The notes beneath the pieces were generated by a model that was not told where the DNA came from, did no database searches, and saw only the letters and a program-made list of their open reading frames with translations. 64,000 nucleotides of DNA from Moorella glycerini. Lineage in GTDB: Bacteria; Bacillota; DSM-521; Neomoorellales; Neomoorellaceae. Both the position numbers and the translations under genes were made by a program. The DNA lies in assembly GCF_009735625.1 (NCBI RefSeq), contig NZ_CP046244.1, positions 2,046,001 to 2,110,000 of the forward strand, written 5' to 3'. This document shows positions 23,841-32,168 of the stretch, piece after piece. Positions within the stretch are counted from its first letter, which is position 1, and the number at the start of each line of letters is the position of its first letter.

Positions 23841-25346
23841 ATGGTAGAGCAAACAGTATCAAATTCTCATAACACCAATGTGAGTTTAACAAATCCAATG
23901 CGACGTTTTGCTAAAGACAGTGTTTTTTATTCAATAGCCAAAAGCGTTCCCGCATTAACAGCTTTTGCAAGTGCTTTCATTTTTACAAGAGTATTCACGA
24001 CTAGCGACTACGGACTCTACAGTTTAGTTTTGGCGATTATAAATCCGATTACCATCGCTTTGACAGAGTGGGCGGGACAACCTATAGGTAGATTTTACAG
24101 TGAGTATTATGTAGGTGGACGTGGCAGTGAGTATTCTAATATCGTTCGGACTCTCGCCTTGTTAGTGCTTAGCCTGAGTATACTGGCCGGCTTATTAATT
24201 GCAACGCTGGGGGCTCGATCTTGGGGTTGGAGTTTAGCATTGGCGGTCATTTTTCTTATACCTGCTCAGGCTATGACCAACGTACTTTCCCCAATTCTGC
24301 CTGCTAGCCTCGATACAGGTTACTACAGGTTTCTAGAGATCTCAAGAGCTATTCTGAATCTTGGTTTTTCAGCAACCTTGGTTTTTTTCCTATTTCGTTC
24401 ACCAGCAGGCTTGATTTGGGGTATGCTGCTGGGTACATTATGCATGCTGCCATTTCTATTAAGAAGAGTCAAAAGAAGGCTACAGGAGATAACGCATGAT
24501 AGTAAGATAGCGTTGCACGAAGATTCAAGATTGAAAGAGGGACTAGGACGCTTCATCAGATATGGTAGCCCAATGTTATTTTGGTTTTTTGCTGCTCAGC
24601 TTCTAGCTATTGGGGATCGATACCTGCTTCAATTCTTTAGGGGAAGTACAGAAGTCGGTATTTATTCAGCAAATTATAATCTTATCAGTGGTATCAGCGG
24701 TCTGTTGAGTGGGCCTGTTACCATGGCTGCCTTTCCAATAATAATGAGGCTTTGGGCTAATGGTGACCACGATGGCTTGGTCCGTACCCTATCGAAAATG
24801 ACAGGTTTTTATTTGGTGTTAGGAATCGGCATGGTAGGTGGGACTGCGGCTGTTGGCTTCGATTTTGTATCTATCGCACTAGGTGAGCAGTTTAGAGTAG
24901 GGTATACGATTCTTGTACCAGTTTTGGCCGGGCAAGTACTTTGGCAGGCTTCTATATTGGGGCACAAAGGTTTGGAACTAGCGGAAAAAACATATGTCAT
25001 GTTAAGATGGGCAGGTTTGGCGGCGTCTCTTAACTTTATACTTAATCTAATATTTATACCTCATAATGGTTATCTTGCCGCTGCGTATACAACATTGGTT
25101 AGTTACGGAGTGTACACAGTTCTTATTTTGTTTTCTTCGAGAGGTACCCTTCCTTGGCGTATACCTTTTTGGTTAGTATTTAAGTCGGGGATAGCCTGTA
25201 TAATTGCTCTATTTACTGTCTGGTTCTCTTATCCGCCAGGCAATGGCTGGCTTTCATTTTTGTTACGAGGCTTCTTGTTCACCGGGGTTTATCTGGCTAC
25301 CATCCTTCTGGCCGAACTACCACGAATAAAAGTGCTTATTCGATGA
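23841..25346 (+). CDS. Wzx-type oligosaccharide flippase
   Basis: A 501-aa multi-pass membrane protein of the MATE/polysaccharide transporter superfamily, with about 12-14 hydrophobic helices. It would flip lipid-linked repeat units across the membrane. The start 'FAKDSVFYSIAKSVPALTAF' followed by 'TRVFTTSDYGLYSL' is the common Wzx N-terminus (FxxxS..Y.....). The ribosome site is weak (AAGGGTG, 13 nt before ATG 23841). Its base composition is much more AT-rich than the rml operon, so this part of the locus was probably acquired separately. Confidence 0.85.
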   Translation: MVEQTVSNSHNTNVSLTNPMRRFAKDSVFYSIAKSVPALTAFASAFIFTRVFTTSDYGLYSLVLAIINPITIALTEWAGQPIGRFYSEYYVGGRGSEYSNIVRTLALLVLSLSILAGLLIATLGARSWGWSLALAVIFLIPAQAMTNVLSPILPASLDTGYYRFLEISRAILNLGFSATLVFFLFRSPAGLIWGMLLGTLCMLPFLLRRVKRRLQEITHDSKIALHEDSRLKEGLGRFIRYGSPMLFWFFAAQLLAIGDRYLLQFFRGSTEVGIYSANYNLISGISGLLSGPVTMAAFPIIMRLWANGDHDGLVRTLSKMTGFYLVLGIGMVGGTAAVGFDFVSIALGEQFRVGYTILVPVLAGQVLWQASILGHKGLELAEKTYVMLRWAGLAASLNFILNLIFIPHNGYLAAAYTTLVSYGVYTVLILFSSRGTLPWRIPFWLVFKSGIACIIALFTVWFSYPPGNGWLSFLLRGFLFTGVYLATILLAELPRIKVLIR

Positions 25347-25387
25347 GGTATTTTAGCGTTTAATAAAACGAGAAGGGAGACCAATTA

Positions 25388-26467
25388 GTGCGGATCACCT
25401 TCATTTTGCCAGGTTATCCTTGGAGACCGGTGGGTGGATACAGGGTAGTTTACGAATATGCCAACCATCTTGTGGCCAAAGGCCATGATGTAACAGTAGT
25501 TCATCCACGTAAGATGCGGCAGACTCCACGCCCGGTTGGTTTATATCAGGTATTTCGTACTGCAGCCAAGCGAGGCCGGGACTTCTTGTTGCGGCCGAAG
25601 CTGGAATGGCAATGGTTAGACCCCAGGGTTAAAATGGTTTACGTTCGCGAGCCAATAGCCCAATATGTTCCAGATGGCGATGTGGTTTTTGCGACCGCCT
25701 GGCAAACTGCAGAATATGTGGCGAAGTATCCCTTATCAAAGGGTCGTAAATTCTATTTAATACAAGCCTATGAGATCTGGGGAGGGCCGAAAGCACAGGT
25801 AGATGCTACATGGCGGTTCCCTATGAAAAAGGTAGTTATAGCCAAATGGCTTTTTGAGAAGGGCCTGGAACTCGGTGTACCTGCAGAGGAGATGCGACAT
25901 ATCCCTAACGGGATCGATCTCAAAAAATTCCATATTACTACAGACATCACTAACCGCCCTCGACGCGTCAGTATGTTGTATTCGAATACAGAATGGAAAG
26001 GTTCAGTAGACGGCATCCGGGCACTGGAGGTCGTAAAGAAGGAGTTTCCCGAGTTAAGAACAGTTTTCTTCGGCACTCCATCACGGCCGGCTTCCCTGCC
26101 AGACTGGATTGAATATTACAAAAATCCACCCCAGGAAACGTTAGTAGAAGAGATTTACAATGGTAGTTCGATTTTCTTATGCCCCAGCTGGACAGAAGGA
26201 TGGGGTTTACCGGGAGCAGAAGCTATGGCTTGTGGATGCGCCTTGGTTTCTACTGATACGGGGGGAGTACACGACTATGCCATCCACAATGAAACCGCTT
26301 TATTATCGCCTCCTCGAGATCCGCAAGCTCTGGCAGAGAACCTTTGTCGGCTTCTGAATGACGACATACTACGGGTGCGTCTAGCTGAAGCTGGCTGTGC
26401 CAATATTCAATACTTTACTTGGGATCGAGCCACCGAAGCACTCCTTGAATTTATAACGAGTGGGTAG
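25388..26467 (+). CDS. Glycosyltransferase family 4 protein
   Basis: A 359-aa GT-B enzyme. The N-terminal acceptor domain begins 'ITFILPGYPWRPVGGYRVVY'. The donor-binding C-terminal domain contains 'LCPSWTEGWGLPGAEAMACG' (near 262-281) with the E-x7-E motif of GT4 transferases, then 'ALVSTDTGGVHDYA'. It starts at GTG 25388 after AAGGGAG. The donor sugar cannot be told. It follows the flippase and probably belongs to the same repeat-unit pathway. Confidence 0.82.
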   Translation: MRITFILPGYPWRPVGGYRVVYEYANHLVAKGHDVTVVHPRKMRQTPRPVGLYQVFRTAAKRGRDFLLRPKLEWQWLDPRVKMVYVREPIAQYVPDGDVVFATAWQTAEYVAKYPLSKGRKFYLIQAYEIWGGPKAQVDATWRFPMKKVVIAKWLFEKGLELGVPAEEMRHIPNGIDLKKFHITTDITNRPRRVSMLYSNTEWKGSVDGIRALEVVKKEFPELRTVFFGTPSRPASLPDWIEYYKNPPQETLVEEIYNGSSIFLCPSWTEGWGLPGAEAMACGCALVSTDTGGVHDYAIHNETALLSPPRDPQALAENLCRLLNDDILRVRLAEAGCANIQYFTWDRATEALLEFITSG

Positions 26468-26585
26468 CTAATACGGTACCATATCATAGCTTTCGTAGGA
26501 TCTCGCTGATAAGATATTGGTTGTCTAACTAACAACAGCAAAGGTAACCTAAACGGTATATTAACAGTTACAAGGAGTTCCAACA

Positions 26586-27287
26586 ATGTTTTTATACTTC
26601 GCATCACTTATAGAAATTCTTGAACAAATCGACAAAGAGTGCCGCCTCGTTATAGAAGATATAGAAAGTGAAAGCCCAGAATATCCATCCGCTAAATATT
26701 TTGCAGATAGAATAAGATATATCGAAAGTTTAGTGAAAGAAAATCTTGCTAAGACACCATTGGTAAATGCACCACGTTTCAAAGATTTGTCCCGTCATAT
26801 AAGTTTTGGTATGTATTATTCAACAAAACAACCAGGGATTCAAGGTATTCAAGGCAATTTGCAAGATATTATTTTATATGACATTCCGGCCATTCGCCAA
26901 TGGATATTGGAATTCATGGAGGGCCATATAGATGGCGAATTGTTGGAGGTAACAAAAAAGCGCCTTCAAAATAATGATTATATTGGAGCTGTACGTGCCG
27001 CGTTCCCGTTGTTTTCTCAAAGAATGCGTTTATCATTTGGAATAGATGCTAGCGTTAAAGACGGAGCAAAGCTGATTGATAAAGTTTTTGGGGAAACAAC
27101 TACTATTCATTTAAGGAATGGAGCAATATTAACTGGCAAGGAGAAAGAGTCTTTTAATTCTCTTTTAAAGGGTTTATATCAGTTGGTTAGGAATAATGCT
27201 ATTCATGAACACGATTCAATTACTCTCGAGCAAGCAGATGCTGCTTTGGCTACTCTTAATTATGTACTTCGTACTATAAAGATGTAA
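26586..27287 (+). CDS. HEPN-domain protein (TIGR02391-like), possible abortive-infection RNase
   Basis: A 233-aa, mostly helical protein. Near residues 201-206 it carries 'RNNAIH', an R-x4-H motif characteristic of HEPN ribonucleases, placed in a C-terminal region ('GKEKESFNSLLKGLYQLVRN') that looks like TIGR02391/Abi-type proteins. ATG 26586 follows AAGGAG. No partner antitoxin gene is adjacent: a glycosyltransferase lies upstream and an IS110 downstream. It is AT-rich. It could act alone as a defence protein; that is inference. Confidence 0.6.
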   Translation: MFLYFASLIEILEQIDKECRLVIEDIESESPEYPSAKYFADRIRYIESLVKENLAKTPLVNAPRFKDLSRHISFGMYYSTKQPGIQGIQGNLQDIILYDIPAIRQWILEFMEGHIDGELLEVTKKRLQNNDYIGAVRAAFPLFSQRMRLSFGIDASVKDGAKLIDKVFGETTTIHLRNGAILTGKEKESFNSLLKGLYQLVRNNAIHEHDSITLEQADAALATLNYVLRTIKM

Positions 27288-27423
27288 TTTAACACGAAAA
27301 TAACCTAACAAATGATCTTCATCAAGTAAATAACCCTACCAGGCAGGGCGTAAAAAGGCAATAATAAGCTAGCAGATGCATGAACTTGCATCAGCCAGGT
27401 TAATCCTTTTTGAGGGTATAGTG

Positions 27424-28670
27424 TTAAACGACCTGGGCGACTTCCCTTACCTCGAGTCCCAGCTTCCGGGCCTCAGCAATAATTTTCTTGATCCGAAACC
27501 TTTCTTGCTTTTGTTTGGCTTTCTCAAATGCAGTCTCGTCGTAGTCTGTACCGTTTTTTAGTAAGTTGTAAATGATTACCAGGAGCTTTCTGGCTAAAGC
27601 GATAAGGGCTTTCTTGGCCCCGCGGCGTTGCTTGACCTTCCAGTACCAGGACGATAAATAGCTGTCGCGTACCCGGGTGATGGACCAGGCAACTTCGCAA
27701 AGAATTCGCTTTAGATAGGTGTTACCGTGGGTGGTGCGAGTGGACTTTTTTTTCCTGCACTTTCATTATTGCCGGGGCTTAAGCCCGCCCAGGAACAGAT
27801 ATGTTCCGCAGTTTTAAAGCGGCTCATATCGATGCCAATTTCCGCCAGAATAGCGGCGGCAGCGGTTTTGTCAATCCCCGGGATGCCGTCCAGTTGTTCC
27901 AGTTGTCTTTGGTATTGATTAAGTTTTTCCTCCAGCTTTTGCTCTACCAATCGAAGATGCTCGTAGTGCTGATCCAGCCAGCCCAGCAAAAGCTTGAGGA
28001 ACTCCCTTTGGTGAACATCCATTTTGCCATTGACAGCCTGCTTGATTTCCTGAAGCTTACTCTTGGCACGACCCTTTACCAAAGTCTCTACTTCCCGGGC
28101 GGATATCTTCCCGTGACGGCAAAGGTGATCCATAATCGCCCGGCCCGATACCCCGAAGATATCGGTGAGGAAGGTGGAGAGCTTGAAACCGCAGCTTTGT
28201 AAGTGCTTTTCGATGCGGTTCTTTTGCGACGCAATCTCTTCGATAATACTTTTGCGGTACCGGGTTAGATTACGGAGTTCCCGGATAGGTTTGGAGGGGA
28301 TAAAACTTCCTTCCAACAATCCGGCGCGTAAAAGGGTAGCTATCCATTCAGCGTCCTTCATGTCAGTCTTTTTACCGGGAACGTTTTTCATGTGCCGGGC
28401 GTTGGCAACAATCAAAACCATACTGCCGTCAAAGGCTTCTTCCAGGACGTTATATACAGGCTGCCAATAAACCCCGGTGCTTTCCATGGCCACATGGCGG
28501 CAGTTCTCTGCTTCCAGCCAGGCTTTCAGTTCATCAAGCCCGGGCAGAAGGGTGGAAAAGGTGCGGATGGTTTTTGTCGGTTCCTCGCCAATATTGCCTT
28601 TTAATAGGCAGGCAACCACGGTATCTTTATGGACGTCCAAACCACAGCAGGTTTCCAAGATGTCTTGCAT
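27424..28670 (-). pseudogene. IS110-family transposase with a frame break at an A8 run
   Basis: The 5' part (28670 to about 27715) encodes 319 aa: the DEDD RuvC-like domain starting 'CCGLDVHKDTVVACLL', then 'KKTDMKDAEWIATLLRAG', and the C-terminal Tnp_20 domain ('LDGIPGIDKTAAAAILAEIG', 'SWAGLSPGNNESAG'). At an A8 tract (27746-27753 on the + strand) the frame runs out. In the -1 frame the protein continues normally for about 105 codons (STRTTHGNTYLKRIL, 'VAWSITRVRDSYLSSWYW', 'QRRGAKKALIALARKLL') to a stop at 27424. One more A, or -1 slippage at A_AAA_AAA, would restore full length. The catalytic Ser region lies beyond the break. Confidence 0.85.
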
Positions 28671-28840
28671 AAGAACTCCTCCTGCTTCATTGGATTTCAG
28701 GGATGATTGCCCGAGAAAGTAAGAAGTTTAACACCCGTGCTGTTCCCAAGTCCTTAAGAACAAGGGGCGACAATTGGCTGTGCTCAAAGGCAATCAGGTT
28801 AGGTTAGTACTCGAGGTTATACCATCAAAATATACTCAAC
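28671..28840 (-). ncRNA. IS110 5' non-coding end, candidate bridge RNA region
   Basis: IS110-group elements encode a bridge RNA in the non-coding DNA upstream of the transposase. About 170 bp lie between the transposase start and the first AT-rich host-like DNA, with partly self-complementary sequence (TTGTTCTTAAGGACTTGGGAACA). The remaining stretch to 29075 holds no gene that I can support. The presence of the RNA is inferred from the family. Confidence 0.35.
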
Positions 28841-29075
28841 CTTTGTCCCTGATAAGTCCAATGTAGCAGAAAATCAGATGTTTGTAATCACTTCTTTCTA
28901 TTTTCATGATTGTTTGTGCCTTCCAGGCATGGCCGGTTAGTAAGATAATCAAAAGAAAAAGGGTATGGGGAGAGCTTTGATGTGACATAGCCCAAGGTAA
29001 ACTATGCAGCACTTGGGGATGGGGATTTGTTTTTACGATAAACACTCTCGAAGGAGACTTTAACGAGATTGTATT

Positions 29076-29714
29076 ATGGCAAAGCTAAAAGAATGCTTTA
29101 AAAATATAGCCCAGATATTTTGGCCATTTCTCGAGGGTGAGCGAAAAGAAGATAATTCTCTGTTTACTCAACCCAAGGAGATGCTTAACAAACTTGAAAC
29201 AATTAACGACATTAATCTGTTAACGCAATTTTTGACTATGGCAGAAAAATTATACCTAGAGGAAAAAGATAGACTGCGCACAGTCGAAGCGAAGGGAACT
29301 ACTTTTTTAGGAACTTCTGGATTTGCAGCAGCACTGCTGATTTGGCTAGCACAAACAATTAAGAGCGAAGGTTTTATAGATCATTATTGGCTTTCTATTA
29401 TAGTTACCGTACTTTATACTTTCACTCAAATATATTTTATCATGACTATCTACTATTCTGCCTGTACATTGTCTCGCCGGAGATATTCAACAATAGACAG
29501 AGCCAAGATATTTCCACGTGAAGAAACAGAATACGCTACATATCTCAAGCGGATAGCAGTAATTTATATAACCAATTATTCGCGTAATCTTAGAATTACT
29601 AACGAAAAAACTGACTTAGTAGCTTTGGCTCAGGAAAACTTTTTAAGAGCCCTAATCTGTATTGGAGTTATTGGGGTTTTGTTTGCTATTGATAAGCTTT
29701 TGTCGCTAGTTTAA
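29076..29714 (+). CDS. Two- to three-TM hypothetical protein (SLATT-like layout)
   Basis: A 212-aa protein. A helical N-terminus ('LTMAEKLYLEEKDRLRTVEA') leads into two membrane helices at about residues 85-105 and 108-130 ('FLGTSGFAAALLIWLAQTI', 'WLSIIVTVLYTFTQIYF'), and a third lies at the C-terminus ('ALICIGVIGVLFAIDKLL'). The pattern of a soluble helix before paired TM helices is like SLATT or cyclic-nucleotide-gated effector membrane proteins. It stands 29 nt upstream of the acidic peptide gene and may belong to the same operon, for example as transporter or immunity protein. No family was recognised. Confidence 0.6.
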   Translation: MAKLKECFKNIAQIFWPFLEGERKEDNSLFTQPKEMLNKLETINDINLLTQFLTMAEKLYLEEKDRLRTVEAKGTTFLGTSGFAAALLIWLAQTIKSEGFIDHYWLSIIVTVLYTFTQIYFIMTIYYSACTLSRRRYSTIDRAKIFPREETEYATYLKRIAVIYITNYSRNLRITNEKTDLVALAQENFLRALICIGVIGVLFAIDKLLSLV

Positions 29715-29743
29715 TTTACTACACTATTGAAAGGAGAATTGCC

Positions 29744-29986
29744 ATGCGTCCATTTATAGGTAATTTTGCCGAGCCAACTAAAGAAAAAGTATTTCCATTT
29801 CATTTTGATGCGAAAAAAGATGTTTTGGTTACGAATCATCTTGAACCTGTGGTAAAATCCGATTTAAAAGTTGCTGAACTCACAACCAAAACTGAAGTTA
29901 GAAGGGAAGATGACGATGACCTCCCGAGTTTTCTTACAAAAACCAAGATCGATCGTGAGGATGATGACGATGATATTTATTTTTGA
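29744..29986 (+). CDS. Candidate graspetide precursor peptide A
   Basis: An 80-aa peptide from ATG 29744 with an ideal ribosome site (AAAGGAGA). The leader is residues 1-45 (MRPFIGNFAE...). The C-terminal core has two 17-residue repeats: TKT (48-50) three residues before R-E-D4 (54-59), and TKT (65-67) three residues before R-E-D5 (71-77), ending IYF. Thr and Lys followed by a cluster of Glu/Asp are the side chains joined as ester or amide rings by ATP-grasp graspetide ligases, one of which is encoded 209 nt downstream. I know of no named graspetide class with this exact core. Confidence 0.7.
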   Translation: MRPFIGNFAEPTKEKVFPFHFDAKKDVLVTNHLEPVVKSDLKVAELTTKTEVRREDDDDLPSFLTKTKIDREDDDDDIYF

Positions 29987-30002
29987 GAGGGGGCTATTGG
30001 AG

Positions 30003-30202
30003 ATGACTTTTATTAGACAATTTGCAGAAAAAGTGAGACAAAGGGGCTCCCCATTATCTATTATAAGGAAAAAGAAGTTAATATACTTCCTGGTGCTAGA
30101 CAAACGCCTATTGTCTCGAACGGTAGCAATCTGGCAGAGCTTATGACTAAGACATTTGTTGATCGAGAAGAAGATAATGATAGCGAGTGGGGCAATGAAT
30201 AA
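30003..30202 (+). pseudogene. Second graspetide precursor (B), split by a one-base frameshift
   Basis: From ATG 30003 the first residues (MTFIRQFAEK) parallel precursor A (MRPFIGNFAEP). That frame then leaves the pattern. In the frame one base back the peptide runs on as SETKGLPIIYYKEKEVNILP, then 'SNGSNLAELMTKTFVDREED-NDSEWGNE' and a stop at 30200-30202. The tail matches precursor A (VAELTTKTEVRREDDDD), including TKT-x3-R-E. One extra A in the A5 run at 30028-30032 would join the parts into about 66 residues. Its stop overlaps the start of the ligase gene (ATGAATAA). Confidence 0.6.
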
Positions 30203-31163
30203 AGAACTTATCTTGTTGCTGACTAACAAAGAGGACTTAACAGCTGATTTTGTAGTTTTAGAACTACAGAAACGAGGCATACCGTACTATAGATTCAATA
30301 CGGAAGACTTTCCAACAAAGGTTAAGGCCAGTATTTTCTTTGATGTTGATACGCTTCACGGTTATATAGAAGATGAAAGACATTATATTGATATGCAAAA
30401 AGTTAAGAGCATCTGGTATCGCAGGCCTAAAAGGGCGATTTTACCAGAAAAATTTGGAGATTTTAAGACCTTTTGTATTAACGAATCCTGGTTTTTTATA
30501 CGTGGGTTTTGGGAAAGTATCGACTGCTTCTGGGTTAGTCACCCGTACTCTCTGGAAAATGCGAGAAGTAAAATTAAACAACTTCAAGTAGCAAAAGAAC
30601 TTGGCTTTGATATTCCAAAAACCCTAATTACTAACCAACCGGAGGAAGTAAGAAAGTTTTTCGATTACTTGAAAGGAAAGATGGTAGTAAAACCGGTCAA
30701 GTCAGGTATTGTTAGGGGTGAAAATAACGAATTTGTAATTCATACAAGCAAGGTGAACGAAGAACACTTATTGAATTTAGAGGATTTAAGATTTGCTCCA
30801 TCGATATTTCAAGAACTGCTTCCGAAAAAATACGACATCAGGGTAACTGTCATTGGGCAGAACGTATTTCCAGTGGAGATTCATTCCCAGGATAACCCGG
30901 ATGCAATGATTGACTGGCGCAAGCCTCAGGATGTTGATCTGGTGCATAAGTCGCATCACTTACCGCCTTTACTGGCTGACAAATGTCTGAAACTTACTAG
31001 GTACTATGGTTTGCAGTTTGCTGCAATAGACCTTGTGCTGACACCCGATAATCAATACTACTTTCTCGAAATCAACCCCAACGGCCAATGGGCCTGGATA
31101 CAGCAGAAGACAGGGCTACCTTTGACTGAAAGACTTGTTGATTTGCTGACTGGAGTTCAGTAA
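30195..31163 (+). CDS. ATP-grasp ribosomal-peptide ligase (MvdD-like, graspetide synthetase)
   Basis: From ATG 30195 it encodes 322 aa. The N-terminal pre-ATP-grasp part ('ELILLLTNKEDLTADFVVLE', then 'LQKRGIPYYRFNTEDFP') and the C-terminal catalytic motif 'YYFLEINPNGQWAWIQQKTG' are hallmarks of microviridin-type ligases. Such enzymes phosphorylate Asp/Glu side chains of a precursor peptide and close omega-ester or omega-amide rings. 'MVVKPVKSG' near 168 holds the ATP-binding lysine. The gene is coupled to the precursor B stop codon. The single ligase predicts one ring type; no acetyltransferase or protease-transporter is seen next to it. Confidence 0.8.
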   Translation: MNKELILLLTNKEDLTADFVVLELQKRGIPYYRFNTEDFPTKVKASIFFDVDTLHGYIEDERHYIDMQKVKSIWYRRPKRAILPEKFGDFKTFCINESWFFIRGFWESIDCFWVSHPYSLENARSKIKQLQVAKELGFDIPKTLITNQPEEVRKFFDYLKGKMVVKPVKSGIVRGENNEFVIHTSKVNEEHLLNLEDLRFAPSIFQELLPKKYDIRVTVIGQNVFPVEIHSQDNPDAMIDWRKPQDVDLVHKSHHLPPLLADKCLKLTRYYGLQFAAIDLVLTPDNQYYFLEINPNGQWAWIQQKTGLPLTERLVDLLTGVQ

Positions 31164-31298
31164 ATCTCTTAATAAACCGCTGGAACTTTACAAGCTAAAA
31201 TCCAACCGTGAGTGGGATCGCCTACATGAAGCAATAAGAAGATAATTTCGGACCTGTGCCTGACGGTAACAGGTCGGCTATGAGCGAGGCATGTAATT

Positions 31299-31430
31299 AT
31301 GCCTGTCGTCATTGCTGGTATCGTTACCTGGCAACTTGGTATGTATGCGTATAAGCCTCTGGAGTTTGCCGAAAGGACAACACTCATAGTTGTTTTCAGT
31401 CTTGTGGCGGCTTTGTTACCAGACTTTTGA
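31299..31430 (+). pseudogene. Possible remnant of a TRAP-transporter permease C-terminus
   Basis: A 43-codon frame reads MPVVIAGIVTWQLGMYAYKP, then LEFAERTTLIVVF, like the last helices of fused TRAP permeases. It is short and has no gene context. The rest of the 31164-31469 gap shows nothing recognisable. AT/GC content is mixed. Confidence 0.25.
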
Positions 31431-31469
31431 CACTGGAAGTTGTGAGATTCAAAAATGAGGTGCTGAACG

Positions 31470-32168
31470 GTGCAAGCTGTTATTCTCGCCGGAGGCTTTG
31501 GTACCCGGCTCCGTCCTGTGGTCCCAGATCTACCTAAAGCCCTCGCCAAGATAGGAAGCAGGCCGTTTTTGAAATACCAGTTAGCGTGGTTGGCTTCATA
31601 TGGAACGAGAGAAGTAATTCTTTGCCTGGGCTACCGCTCTCAAGCGGTCCTATCCTATTTAAGTGAAGTAAACACAGAAGGTATTCAGGTGATATCGTCA
31701 ATAGAACAGGAGCCATTGGGAACCGCGGGCGCCCTCAAGCACGCAGAACACCTTTTAGCGGAGAGATTTTTGGTTGTAAATGGCGATACATTTGTAGATG
31801 TTAACCTGACTGCCCTTGTAGAGTACCATTACAGAAAGGTTAGCTTCTTGACCATGGTGCTTGCTAACGTAGAAGATGCCACTGCCTATGGCCAGGTTAA
31901 GATTAACAATGAAGGCAGAGTTGTCTCCTTTCAAGAAAAAGTTCCTGGGAGGGGACAGGTTAATGCCGGGGTGTACTTTATGGAGAAGTCGGTGTTAAGG
32001 TATATTCCCCCAGATCAGCCTTACTCAATGGAAAGGGAGTTATTGCCCAAATTGCTTACTCGCGGCGAATTAGTTTATGGCTTTGTTCATGAGGGTTACT
32101 TTATTGATATCGGCACGCCATTAAATTATAGGCGAGCCCAAGAAGAATTGCCGGGGAGGTTTATGTGA
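31470..32168 (+). CDS. hddC: D-glycero-D-manno-heptose 1-phosphate guanylyltransferase-like NTP transferase
   Basis: A 232-aa nucleotidyltransferase that probably activates heptose 1-phosphate to GDP-heptose. 'VILAGGFGTRLRPVVPDLPK' at the N-terminus is the NTP site; 'LVVNGDTFVDVNLTALV' holds the metal-binding Asp; 'GQVNAGVYFM' and 'FIDIGTPLNYRRAQEEL' are typical. It starts at GTG 31470 after GAGGTGCTGAACG. Its end overlaps the heptose kinase gene. The GDP specificity is inferred from the adjacent hddA, gmhA and gmhB genes. Confidence 0.8.
   Translation: MQAVILAGGFGTRLRPVVPDLPKALAKIGSRPFLKYQLAWLASYGTREVILCLGYRSQAVLSYLSEVNTEGIQVISSIEQEPLGTAGALKHAEHLLAERFLVVNGDTFVDVNLTALVEYHYRKVSFLTMVLANVEDATAYGQVKINNEGRVVSFQEKVPGRGQVNAGVYFMEKSVLRYIPPDQPYSMERELLPKLLTRGELVYGFVHEGYFIDIGTPLNYRRAQEELPGRFM

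Noticed and set aside
28836-29045. 69-codon frame on the - strand in the gap after the IS110
   Set aside because: No ribosome site, no domain, AT-rich chance frame.
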